A DNA stretch of 59,813 nucleotides. Origin: Ectocarpus siliculosus. Taxonomy: Eukaryota > Sar > Phaeophyceae > Ectocarpales > Ectocarpaceae. The stretch covers positions 1,650,032 through 1,709,844 of the forward strand of contig FN649758.1 in the NCBI GenBank assembly GCA_000310025.1, read 5' to 3'. Under the pieces are notes generated by a model that was given only the letters and a program-made list of their open reading frames with translations, was not told the origin of the DNA and made no database searches. The position numbers and the translations under genes are program-made. Shown one piece after another: positions 11,101-19,813 of the stretch (the stretch's first letter is position 1; every line of letters begins with the position of its first letter).

Positions 11101-14100
11101 AATGGGGTTTTGAGTCGTTTGGGGGTCGCCTATGGAGGGCGCGCGCGCCGGATTTTCGAGCGTCCACTTTTGTCCGAGAATGGCGTGGGTATACCCACTT
11201 TTGTCCATTTCCCTACATTTATTTGCATCAGGCACGCAGGTCGTAGTGTTGTCTAGGACACGCCGGCGGGGGGGAGGTCACGGTTTTTTACGTTTTGCCA
11301 CATACGCTTGGACGTGATAGGTGCGCACGTACGCACATCATGCGTGCCTCTTTGGGGCACGTTTACACATGACGCCTGCCTCGGCACGTTGATCGGAGGT
11401 TGCGTTGTTATTAAGGTTTACGACAAAAAACAGCAGTCCTGATTTTTGTGTGGGACTGAGGCAACGAGCTCGCAGAACGATCGACAACACAACAAAGGAA
11501 GAATAGACCCCCCGTTTCACGTTCCCACGTTTTCGGCAGCAACCCCGAGGGCGGGAGAGTTCCAACGGTAAACTGCACCCTGGAACGCCTCGTGTCCAAG
11601 AGGGGACGTGCGGCTGACCGTCGAAATACCACAACGGCAGGCGAAACCATCTCATTGCCCCCCCCCCCCCACGTTTTTCACGTGCATGATAGCTTATGAT
11701 GGCAGTGAGGTACCTGCATTTCGATTGGCGTGGCGCATCGCAACATCAAGCTGGAGAACGTGCTGCTCAGCGAGGACGGGGAGCGCATTAAGGTGACCCC
11801 GATTTTGTTTTTGATGTTTTTTTTTGCGTGTCTCACGTAGAACCACCAGCTCCTCGGGAGGCGTGCACTTGCCGCCTTGAAAGGCTGGCCGCCTGTCTCC
11901 CGATTCCGCTGGCACGGTTCTTCTTCACGGATAGAGATCCCCTCGTGTGGCTGCCATTGTGACTGGTACACACGTCGTGTGGTTGCATGGGTGGTGACAG
12001 GGAGTTTTCCCCGACTTCGACCCGGCCTATGCTTTGTGCCAACCGCTTCCGTCATCGCCAACAAGAGCAACGACAACAAGAGGCGGTACCGATCCCACCG
12101 ACAGCAACATCAACCACGCAAACACGGCCGTCACCGCTGTGACACCCAACAAACAAAAAAAAAGGAAGGCTCACTCCACGCTGCCGAGTAGTACATACCC
12201 AGCTGAGTCGCTTTTCGACGAGGGTATTAATACCCTGTTGTGTCGTTCCGCCCCCGCCAAAAAATGAACAACAGAAACCAACCCCCATTTTTTTGTTTTG
12301 CACCAAACCGGCTATGTACAGTTGACGGACTTCGAGCTTGCGACGCACCTCGACGAGTGGGAGGGTGGTTCGTTCCAGGAAGGGCGCAAGTCATGGAGGG
12401 CGAGGAAGAGCCACCGGCGGCAGCAGTCGGCCGGCCGCACCCCCGCCTACGCTGCCCCGGAGGTTATCGCCGCCACCGAAGATCACCGGTACGGGCTGTC
12501 TGTGTTGCGTCGAGGAGTGTAATGCGCGTATGTAGAGTTTGCGTACTTGTCGTTCTGGGTTGTTGGTTCGAATTTCTCTGGAGTAATTGTGTCTATTTTT
12601 TTCTCAATTTTTGAATTTGGAAGTGAATTGAATTTGGAAGTGAATTGAATACGAAACTCTCTGGCGTGAAATAGTTTGTCGCACTTTTGAAGTGAAAATA
12701 AGCGCGTAAATCGTCGTGAGTACACACGAAAGGGAGGGAGGGAGGGATTGCTGAACCCCTTCTCGCGGTACACGTTCAAGGCAAGCACCGCGTGGGAGGA
12801 ATGCCTGTGTGAACCCGCCCTGCTGGTGCGTCAACCAACCAACCATAGACCGAAGCATGTTGGCTTGGAGACCAGAAAACAGGGGCCATGAGACCAAGAA
12901 AACGGGGCTGCCTACGCAAAAAAACAAGTTTATTACGAAAAAAGACCGGGGAGGGGGCACGCAGACCCTAGCCCAACCCTATTCCAACTTAGCCACTTCT
13001 GTACATTTGTCCAGATTGTTTGCTTCCTTAGAACAGGCCTCTAAAACCCTAACCCCGTCCCTAAGCCTAACCCACCACCGTCTCCTCCACATCCTCACAG
13101 GTACGATGCGCGGGGCGTGGACACATGGTGCGCGGGCTTGTGCCTCTTTGCGCTGGTGACCGGCAGATTGCCGTTCCGGGCTAAAGGTTCGGAAGCGACG
13201 CTTGGCATCATCCAGACGATGGAGCCTACGTATCCGGAGGGCCTGCCTCCGTTGCTCACGGTGAGGAAGGAGCGGCCGATCACATTGCATCGTTTTGTTG
13301 AGTTGGCCCGCTTTTTTTTTTTAAAGAGAGTTGAGGGTAGACTCCTGCAAAGAAGTGTTGTTGTCGTTGTGTTTGCTGTCCTTTTTCTTGCTCGTTTTTA
13401 TGGCTCATTCGTTGTGACCCTTTTGCCCTATTGTGTTGCCACGATATTCCGATCTGATCAAATTCCCAAACACATTTTGCATCCTTAGCCTAATTCCTCG
13501 AGTTGTGGTGCCGGTGTACTGTGGAAAGCAAGCAGCAAGTGGCTAATTGAAAAGCAACCCATCGATTTGTCTCCTCCCCCGCCCCCTCTCGAGGACGCGT
13601 GGTCAACGGTGTAACCGCTATGGCATGCAAAACAACAAGAGTGCGCCCCCGCTCCCGTTCCCGTACGACCCGTCGTCCGCTCATCTGTAGGACTTGCTGC
13701 GGGGAATGCTCCGCAAGGACCCGTCCAAGCGCCTCTCGGTACCGGCAGTCATGGGCCATCCTTGGACCTCCGCCCGGCTGAACACCTGCGTCGACCTCGA
13801 GGAGCAAACACATCTCGCCAGGATGGCGGTGCAGGAGGCGAAGATCGCCGCGCTGGAGGCGGAGCGAAAGGCGGCGTTCGCGCTGGCGGCGCAGAACAGC
13901 GCCGCGCTTGCGCTGGCGGCCACCGGTGATGCCTCCTCCGCTGTGGAACCCCCCCCCGCTGCCACCGCCGCCGCGCAGGGGGAAGAGGACAAGCATGATG
14001 GCCGCGGCATTCCTCGGTCTAGGTCTGGCAGCGGGAACAGGAGCCTCGGCGGCCAGACAGGCGGCCCCGCCGTGGCTTCGAAAGCGCCGGGGGGGGAGGA

Positions 14101-15750
14101 GGAGGCGGCGGCGGCGGCGCGAACGTCGAGTTCGTCTTCTTCGGCGAACCAAGGTGGCGGGAGAAACTTCGCCCGCCTGTTGAGGCGCCGGGCGTCGATG
14201 GAGGAGACCGGCCGCGGTGGTGGCGGCGGCAAGCCGCCGGCGCAGGAGAAGCAGGCGGGGCCCTCGTCCCAGCGGGGTCGGGGTGGTGGGACAGGAGGAG
14301 GAGGAGGAGGTGGGGGAGGAGGAGGACCGGCCATGCAGCGGCCCGCCTCGGTCGATTACCGTCGTGATGACGTCACGCTGGGTCCTCGCCAGGACAACGA
14401 GTGGATGACGCCCCCCCGCGACAGCTCCTACCCCGCGGTAGGCAGCAGCCTGGGGCGCCCGGAGCCGCCGGGGGGAGAGAGCGGGGTCGCGGCCGGCGGC
14501 GGAGCCGGCGACGAATGTGGGCGCGGGCCAGTTGTTGCCGGGAGTGTGTTCGCGGGCACCGCGGAGAGCGCAGCGGCGGCGGCGGCGGCGGCGACGGCGA
14601 CGGGATCGGGGGCGGTCGCGAGGCGCAAGATGCTCAGGCGATCGCAGTCGGCCGTTCCGTCGAAGGGGCCGGTGACGAACGGCACCCGCGGCGCGGCGGC
14701 CGAGATCGCCGCTGCCGCCACCGTTCCCGAAGAAGCTGTTGGGAAGGGTCCCTCCTCCTCCTCCTCCTCCTCCACCTCCGCTGCGGCGTCTAATTTGGTG
14801 AAACAGGGTTCGCGAAGCGGGATTGGGAAGCGTGGCGGGTCTATACGGTCCAAGATCCGGCGTTCGTTGTCGTCCGTCTTCGGTCCGACTTCGTCGACGT
14901 CTTCGTCTCCGCCTCCTGACCCGGCTCCCGTCCCGGTCCCGCTGCCGCCGCCGATCGAGCACAGCACGTCGTTGGACTCGGTGTTGGCCCCGGGGGCGGC
15001 AAAAACGCCGAGGGCGGGTGCCTCCGGCGGGGTGTCGGCTGTACCGCCGGCGATTAATCGCTGCGCGTCGTTCGACTTGGTGGTTCCCGCTGCAAGCACG
15101 TCGACGGCGGCGGCGGCGGCGGCGGCGGCGTCCACAAGCGCTTCTTTTTCTTCCGGGGCGGTCTCCACGCCGCCGCCGTCGCAGCAGCCAAGAGCGGATG
15201 AAAAATCTCTCAATGCAGGCACCGCCGATGGCCAGGCGGCGGCTATGCCCGAAGCGGTGGCGGTAGCGAACAAGGAGGAGGCCGCACTGCAGCAACCCTC
15301 GGCCCTGAGCCGTTTCCTGGCGTCCACCCAACGGGAGAAGAAGAAAATGGCCCAGTCGGTGACGCCCGAACCCGAGCCGGAGCCTCCTGCGGCAGCAGCA
15401 GCCACGGTGGCGGTGGCGACCGGCGACGGCGGCGGCGGCAGCGGTGGCGGCTCGGCGGATGGGTTGTTGCCCGGGGAGCGGCGGCAGGAACGTCCTCGCA
15501 GCAGCAGCCTGACCCGTGCTCCGCCGTCGGATCCTACCCAGGGGGCAACCCATTTTGCGGCGTCAATGGCGAGCTCGTCGCTGCAGCAGCAGCAGCAGCA
15601 GCAGGATGCAGCCACAGAGCAGTCGGCGAGTCCCGTCTCGGTGGATGCGATGGTGTCGGCGTTCGTGGCGCGGTCTTCCAAGAAATCGCCTCCTGCCGGC
15701 GGCGCGAGAGCGGTCTCGGGGGCTGCGGCCGAGGCGTCAGTGTCTGCGGA

Positions 15751-15782
<32 letters not shown>

Positions 15783-18700
15783 AGGGGGGACCGTGGGGGG
15801 AAAACGGCGCGCCCGGTAAAATGGATGGACTGGACGTGTCCGCAGGAGCACCAGCAGCGGGTACCTCTGGAGATCTTGCGGCGACGGACACTGCTTCCGC
15901 GGGGTCAAGCCCGTCCCATTCTGTCACCGCCGCTGCTGCCGCTGCGGTGAGAGCAGTTATTGATGTTTCCGCTTTTGTCGACGATTCTGTCCCCGATCCT
16001 CCTGCTGCTGCTGCTGCTGCGGTAACAGCAGTTGTTGATACTTCTGCTCTTGCCGACGATGGCGATGCTACCGCCGCGTCGGACTTTGACATGCAGAACT
16101 CTGCGAAGACGAGGCCGCTGCCCGGGTTACAAGAGGGGGTGCGGCCCGCTGCGGGGGCCCCGGCGGCGACGGAATCACTGGGTGAGGATAACGCCAACAG
16201 CGTAGTGGAGCGGTGGTCGCGCCGGATCGTGGCAACGTCGTCTGCGGCTGAGGCGGAACAGCCCACCGTTCCTCAAGAGGTGACCGCTTCTGCGGCGGAA
16301 CAGCCTACCGTTCCTCAAGCGGCGACCTCGGAGGATTCCCAACAGGCCGTGCCTCTTGCTGCGGAGTCGGGTTTGATGAGCGAGCCGAAGAACGTTGGCG
16401 CGTCGGTGACGGACGACGCGCCTGTTTCGGAGTCTGCCGGGGCGAATACGCCGGCGGCGGCGGATGAGGCGTCTGCTGCGATGGCGTCGTTGCTCGAAGA
16501 CGGCTATCCGCCGGGTCTGCCGCTGGCACCAGCAGGGCCGGGGGCATTGCCGATCGTGCTCGAAGGTTCCGCCTGTGAAGCAACTGCTCCGGCCCTGGGT
16601 GCGCATGCGGCGGACGGGTCACCGCCGCAACTTGCCGGCGGCTCGTTTTCGTCGGCGGCCCACCGCAGGGCGCCCGCAAACAATCCCAAGGCCTCCTATC
16701 TCCGTTCAGATTCGGAGGTGTCTGAAGCGACGTCCGCGTATGAAGATCCCGCCAACGAGTTTGATGAGGTGACTAGAGCGGTTCTCGCAAGAGTCGACGA
16801 TCTGGAGGAAGGGGATGAGCCGACGGGGTTGATGTCCGCAGCGGCGGTGGGAGTTGCGCTGCCCAGCCCAGACGGCGAGAGGCCTCTCGCGGGACTGTCA
16901 GTCCTGTCTCGTATGGGAGGCGCCGCCGCTGCGGAGGAAGAGGCAGAAGAACCGGCGGGGCAAGGCCTACCGGTAGACCTTCCGCCGACTACCCCAGACG
17001 GCGAGGAGACCCTCGCGGGACTGTCAATACTGTACGCCGACGAGAAAGTGAAGCTGGCGGCGGCGGCGGTGGGTGCAATCGACGGCGTTTCCGCTCTCGA
17101 CAACTTCGCGGAGGAGGACAACGACGTGACTGCCTCGGAGGAGTCAAAGGCCGGCGAAGAAACCCCTGCCGTCGAGAAGAAGCCCGCGGCCGCGGCGGCG
17201 GAGGCGGAGGCGGCATCGACCGACCCCGTCCTCGAGGCACGCTCGGGCGGGGCCGAGGCCATCCCCGACCGGCGGCTGCTTTGTCGGGACGGTGCCCAGG
17301 AGGAAGAGACACCGTCGACGGCGGTAAATGGTGAGGGCCCCGTCTCCGGCACGGAGAAAATGGAGGAGGGGGGCACGGCGGCCGAGGACGTGGCGGGGGT
17401 ACCCTTTGCCTCGGGGGGCGTCGTGGACACACCTTTGGGGAATGAGGTGAGCTTGGCGACGCCGTCCGGTTGAGGCGTGGTACGGGAAAGGCGGGGTCGG
17501 TCTTCCTTGGTAGTTTTTTTTTTTCTAGGTTGGATGGTCGGTAGGTTGCGCCTGAGATGGTTCGGTGCGATGTTGTTGGTATACGGCCTGAAGGACCAGT
17601 TGTTGGACCACACGAAGAAAACAGCAGAAGGACGGAGAGTGTACAAGACCCCTCTTGAGAACCTTGCGGTGCGCGTGAAGCAGAATATTTATTTAAGATT
17701 CGCAGGCAAAATCCTCTTGAGTAGGGCGTGTGCGATTCGGCCGAAATAGGGGATAATATTTGATCACGTCGAGCCGGTTACTGCTGAGCTATGCGCCTCT
17801 ATTTTTGAAAGGTGTGGGTCCTCTGCAGACTCCACGCCCCCCCCCTCCGCTGAACGAAAGCCGGACTATTCCCGGGAAGTCAACAAGGCGTCAAGACACC
17901 CAAAAACAAATGTTCCGGAAACCATCATCCATTCGAATTGTTTTTCTCTGTTGTTTCGTTGATTTTGTTGCGTGTTCGTTGAAACATTTGCGGCGTGCGC
18001 ACCCCCCCGCTCTGCCGAAGCGCTGGCGCGTTTTTTTCTCGTCGTCTCTGGCCGCCGTACGCTCGCTGCTGCTTCCATCGAGCGTCTGGATGCTATCGTA
18101 ACTCTTCGTGGCCAACTTATGTAGATCGTACCCACCTCGCATCTATTTGATCGTACCCGCCTGACATGTCCTTTGTGCCGTCATCCTCCTCCGCCCCGAT
18201 CCCTCCGATTTTTGAAGAACCCCGGCATACTTGACGAGGGGGCCCCGGCGGATGATGCATCGGTCGCCGAATCTCGGCAAGCGGACACGGATTCCCCGGT
18301 CGAGGCATCGTCGGACAAGGATCACCCGCAGTTGAAGAAGTCGAGCTCGCTGCCGACTTACGACGAAGTGGTTTCCTACAGCGGCAGCTGGGAAGAGGGC
18401 GGCGACACGGCCGTGGATGTGACGGGGTCTGTCGGACAGGAGGAAGGCTGTCGAGACGAAGTGGGTGGTGGTGGTGGTGGAGATGATGAAGGAGGCGACG
18501 GGGAGGGGTGCGCCGACAACCGACAGGATGTTACTGGGCCAGAACTGGACGACGGAGGAGGAGATGGTTCGTCTGGGGAGAAGCTGGCGGAGACAGGGGC
18601 GGGGGCGGAAACGGGAGAAGAAGGATCGATCGCCGCCGCTCGCGATGATGTGTCCGTCTCCACGTCGACCACGGCAACCGCGCGGTCTACCTCGGTGCAA

Positions 18701-19813
18701 CGGGAAGCGACCGCGTCCGGCGACGACGTGCCGCACACACCGATGACGGCGGCCGCGACAACGGCGGCGGCCACCGCCGTACGGGTGGCCCCGGCGNNNN
18801 NNNNNNNNNNNNNNNNNNNNNNNNNNNNNNNNNNNNNNNNNNNNNNNNNNNNNNNNNNNNNNNNNNNNNNNNNNNNNNNNNNNNNNNNNNNNNNNNAACA
18901 GCAGCAGATGCAGGAGGATTGGATACAGAATCGTCGACAAAAACGGAAACATCAATAACAGCTCTCACGGCAGGGCCAGCACAGGCAGCAACAGAAAGGA
19001 ACGGCCGGCACGAGAAGGTCGTCGCCGACTCGGGAAGCGGAGATCCCGAGGGAGCCGATCGACCCGTCCGGCGGCCCTACGGCCGTCCGCATCACCGGCT
19101 CGTCGCAGCCGTCCCCATCCCCGGTGGCGCCCGGGCGCATCGGCGGCGGCAGCGGCGGCAGCGTCGGCGGCATCGTCACGCCGCAGGGTTTCCAGCCCTC
19201 CACCTTCAAGGAGATGATGACGGGGGTCAGAGACACGCCCACGGCGGAGAAGGGGTACGGGTCGGCCGCCTGGGACTCGCCGTCGCAATCACGCGCTGAC
19301 GGCGATGGCGGCGGCGGCGGCGGCGAAGAGGAGGAAGAGGAGGAAGAAGCGGCGGCGCCACGGCACGGTGGAGGCGTAGTCGTCCAATACAAGGGCGGGT
19401 CGAGCAACGCGGTCACCGTGAGGAAGATGGCCGAGCTGGAGAGCATCTGGGGGTCTGCGGCGGCGGCGGGGGCGAGCGACGAAGATGACGGCAACGATTG
19501 GCGCAGGGCAAGCGGCCGGTATCGGCGCATCAACGGGGAGTACCGGCCACCGAAAACGGCGGCGTCGAACATGACCACGACGAACAAAACGACGACGAAT
19601 GCGCTCTACGGCGGCGCCGGGGGCCCGCTCGGCCAGCCGGCGTGGTCTCTCGACGGGACGGCCGACAAGGCGGCGACGATGGCGGCGGCGTTGTCGGGGG
19701 CCGGGGAGGACAGCAAGGGGGCGACGGCGCCCGGGAAGCGGCAGCAGAAGCGAGGCAAGAGCGTCGGGAAGAAGATCTATCGGATGTTTGGCAGGAAGAC
19801 GGAGGCAAAGTAG
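5088..19813 (+). CDS. giant protein-kinase-like gene (putative pseudokinase), multi-exon, interrupted by an assembly gap
   Basis: Deduced exons: 5088-5183, 8840-8960, 9393-9550, about 9711-9741 (unclear), 11710-11792, 12322-12488, 13101-13260, 13691-17446 and 18218-18796, then coding to a TAG at 19811-19813 beyond the N gap. Exons 1-3 join in phase, as do 5-6, 6-7 and 7-8. The domain order is a Ser/Thr-kinase fold of about 400 residues, a charged helical linker, then roughly 1,700 residues of Ala/Gly/Ser/Pro/Glu-rich sequence ending in a basic tail (KRQQKRGKSVGKK). C-lobe wording is closest to CAMK/SNF1-like kinases. The VALK lysine and the APE motif are kept, but the catalytic Asp (HRD) is Asn and DFG is DFE. 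Exons 4-5 do not join cleanly. An alternative is that the tail beyond 18218 is a separate gene. ATG 5088 was chosen because it starts just before the glycine loop; in-frame ATGs exist up to 4821. Confidence 0.75.
6820..6935 (+). repeat. dispersed repeat B, copy 1 (retroposon 3' end-like)
   Basis: This segment is closely similar, in the same orientation, to 44884-44999. Shared text includes TTCTTTAG-A-CTTCTGATGGCT, GACCGxGTCTTTGC-AGATTTTGGGATT and GCAACTGACACGAGTTTAAT, followed by GTGA and an ACAACA-rich tail. The ending GAGTTTAATGTGA plus (ACA)n also occurs alone at about 6577-6612. A conserved 3' end with a simple-repeat tail suggests a retroposon family. Confidence 0.65.
7744..7955 (-). repeat. 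SINE-like dispersed repeat, copy 3 (reverse orientation)
   Basis: Reverse-complement homologue of 2382-2580, lying in intron 1 of the kinase-like gene. The shared core runs from the GGCCGTGCATGCCGTA end to CTTACTTCCTTG. Confidence 0.65.
8840..8960 (+). CDS. kinase-like gene exon 2 (VALK lysine and C-helix)
   Basis: Acceptor TTTCTTCAG|GTGAGA, donor AAAG|GTACGG, phase 0 to 1. It encodes VRLATDTANDELVALKIM and then the C-helix with REIGIMK. The ATP-anchoring Lys (VALK) and the C-helix Glu are both present. Confidence 0.85.
9210..9305 (+). repeat. two-copy tandem repeat, period 48 bp, in intron 2
   Basis: TTCCAGTACATAxCATGCAC followed by GAAAxxGCGGCxCGAATA starts at 9210 and again at 9258. Confidence 0.75.
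9393..9550 (+). CDS. kinase-like gene exon 3 (N-lobe to hinge)
   Basis: Acceptor GCCGCAG|AATTGG and donor CAGCAG|GTAATA; phase 1 in, 0 out. The peptide ELDHPCVVKLVEVF then MAMEAIEGRELRTEL matches the HPNIV/hinge region of CAMK-like kinases, with FQQ starting the next helix. Confidence 0.85.
9711..9741 (+). CDS. kinase-like gene, possible exon 4 remnant
   Basis: VALALNNVHE is readable here and matches the helix that normally precedes the catalytic loop. The only AG acceptor (GCAAG|TA) puts it out of phase with exon 3, and there is no good GT donor except AAC|GTGCAT. Either this is a broken exon or the true exon differs. Confidence 0.3.
9853..9861. repeat. left 9-bp target-site duplication (TACATTTAT)
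   Basis: Identical to 11214-11222 on the far side of the inverted-repeat element. Confidence 0.85.
9862..11213. mobile_element. non-autonomous Mutator-like (MULE) or foldback transposon with about 496-bp inverted arms
   Basis: The left arm 9862-10357 and the right arm 10717-11213 are reverse complements with only a handful of differences. The element starts GGGAAATGGACAAAAGTGGG and ends with its complement. It is flanked by the perfect 9-bp duplication TACATTTAT. Long terminal inverted repeats with a 9-bp target duplication are the hallmark of Mutator-like elements. The 359-bp centre has no transposase, so the element depends on enzymes supplied elsewhere. GGACAAAAGTGG-type motifs recur within each arm in both orientations, like subterminal transposase-binding sites. 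High arm identity implies a recent insertion, inside an intron of the kinase-like gene. Frames in the arms are mirror images of each other and not evidence of genes. Confidence 0.85.
11214..11222. repeat. right 9-bp target-site duplication (TACATTTAT)
   Basis: Direct repeat of 9853-9861, immediately after the terminal CCC of the element. Confidence 0.85.
11710..11792 (+). CDS. kinase-like gene exon 5 (catalytic loop, HRN)
   Basis: GVAHRNIKLENVLL is encoded up to an ATTAAG|GTGACC donor. The codon at 11742-11744 is AAC (Asn) where active kinases have Asp; the loop Lys and Asn are kept. The exon's first codons read YLHFD in one frame, while GVAHRN lies one base out of that frame. A canonical kinase would read YLHFDGVAHR, so an extra T at about 11724-11725 looks like an insertion. 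Confidence 0.75.
12322..12488 (+). CDS. kinase-like gene exon 6 (DFE and APE motifs)
   Basis: Acceptor TACAG|TTGACG, donor CACCG|GTACGG, phase 0 to 2. LTDFELATHL carries Asp-Phe-Glu instead of Asp-Phe-Gly (Glu codon 12334-12336). A basic activation-segment insertion follows, then TPAYAAPEVIAA, which keeps APE. Confidence 0.85.
12960..13090 (+). repeat. degenerate telomere-like CCCTAA motifs in an intron
   Basis: ACCCTAGCCC, ACCCTATT, AAACCCTAACCCC, CCCTAAGCCTAACCC and similar text cluster just before exon 7. These are scattered variants, not a clean array. Confidence 0.35.
13101..13260 (+). CDS. kinase-like gene exon 7 (C-lobe)
   Basis: Acceptor CTCACAG|GTACGA, donor CTCACG|GTGAGG. RYDARGVDTWCAGLCLFALV then TGRLPF is the standard F-helix and following loop of Ser/Thr kinases, with the structural Asp of D-x-W kept. 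Confidence 0.85.
13590..13650 (+). repeat. SINE-like dispersed repeat, copy 4 (core)
   Basis: GACGCGTGGTCAACGGTGTA, then ACCGCTATGGCATGCAAAAC, parallels 465-512 (GACGCGTGGTCAATGG...ACTACGGCAAGCAAC). It lies in the last short intron before exon 8. Confidence 0.45.
13691..17446 (+). CDS. kinase-like gene exon 8 (end of kinase fold and giant low-complexity tail)
   Basis: Acceptor CTGTAG|GACTTG. It begins DLLRGMLRKDPSKRLSVPAV then MGHPW, the canonical end of a kinase domain. A charged Ala/Glu helix follows (about residues 45-75 of the exon), then about 1,150 residues of Ala/Gly/Ser/Pro/Glu-rich text with poly-Ala, poly-Gly, a Gln run at about 15582-15605 and an imperfect internal duplication (AVIDVSAFVDDS / AVVDTSALADDG). 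I chose the GAG|GTGAGC donor at 17446 because it joins in phase to 18218; read through, the frame stops at 17473. Function of the tail is unknown; disorder is predicted from composition. Confidence 0.75.
18218..18796 (+). CDS. kinase-like gene, tail exon up to the gap
   Basis: Acceptor TTTTTGAAG|AACCCC, phase 0, then 193 open codons (NPGILDEGAPADD..., LKKSSSLPTYDEVVSYSGSW) rich in Gly/Asp/Glu/Thr. Assignment to the same gene rests on phase, composition and proximity. Confidence 0.55.
18797..18896. other. assembly gap (100 N)
   Basis: Exactly 100 N, the conventional length for a gap of unknown size, placed within coding sequence. Confidence 0.98.
18897..18967 (-). repeat. inverted copy of exon-8 sequence next to the gap
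   Basis: The reverse complement of this stretch reads GTGAGAGCTGTTATTGATGT and continues TTCCGTTTTTGTCGACGATT. It matches 15949-16021 on the plus strand with a few substitutions and encodes a variant of RAVIDVSAFVDDSVPDPP. In the forward direction it interrupts the tail frame with a stop (TAA near 18955). Confidence 0.8.
18968..19813 (+). CDS. kinase-like gene, last coding segment
   Basis: After the gap and the inverted piece, one frame stays open (RSSPTREAEIPREPIDPSGG ... VAPGRIGGGSGGSVGGIVTP) to a stop at 19811-19813. It has a poly-Glu run, an Asp/Glu patch, then a basic Lys/Arg-rich C-terminus (KRGKSVGKKIYRMFGRK) that could bind membrane or nucleic acid. Its junction with 18796 is lost in the gap. 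Confidence 0.55.
   Translation, partial: RQGQHRQQQKGTAGTRRSSPTREAEIPREPIDPSGGPTAVRITGSSQPSPSPVAPGRIGGGSGGSVGGIVTPQGFQPSTFKEMMTGVRDTPTAEKGYGSAAWDSPSQSRADGDGGGGGGEEEEEEEEAAAPRHGGGVVVQYKGGSSNAVTVRKMAELESIWGSAAAAGASDEDDGNDWRRASGRYRRINGEYRPPKTAASNMTTTNKTTTNALYGGAGGPLGQPAWSLDGTADKAATMAAALSGAGEDSKGATAPGKRQQKRGKSVGKKIYRMFGRKTEAK

Noticed and set aside
13490-15553. A 687-codon open frame on the minus strand opposite kinase exon 8
   Set aside because: It is Arg/Pro-rich shadow text produced by GC-rich codon repeats on the plus strand. The plus strand begins with a genuine kinase-domain end and has the better codon usage.
14428-16266. A 612-codon Ala/Ser-rich minus-strand frame
   Set aside because: Same cause: stop codons are rare in GC-rich trinucleotide repeats. 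No start context, splice signals or family motif.
18687-18968. A minus-strand gene across the gap encoding RAVIDVSVFVDD
   Set aside because: It is the inverted copy of plus-strand exon-8 sequence next to an N gap, most likely an assembly error.
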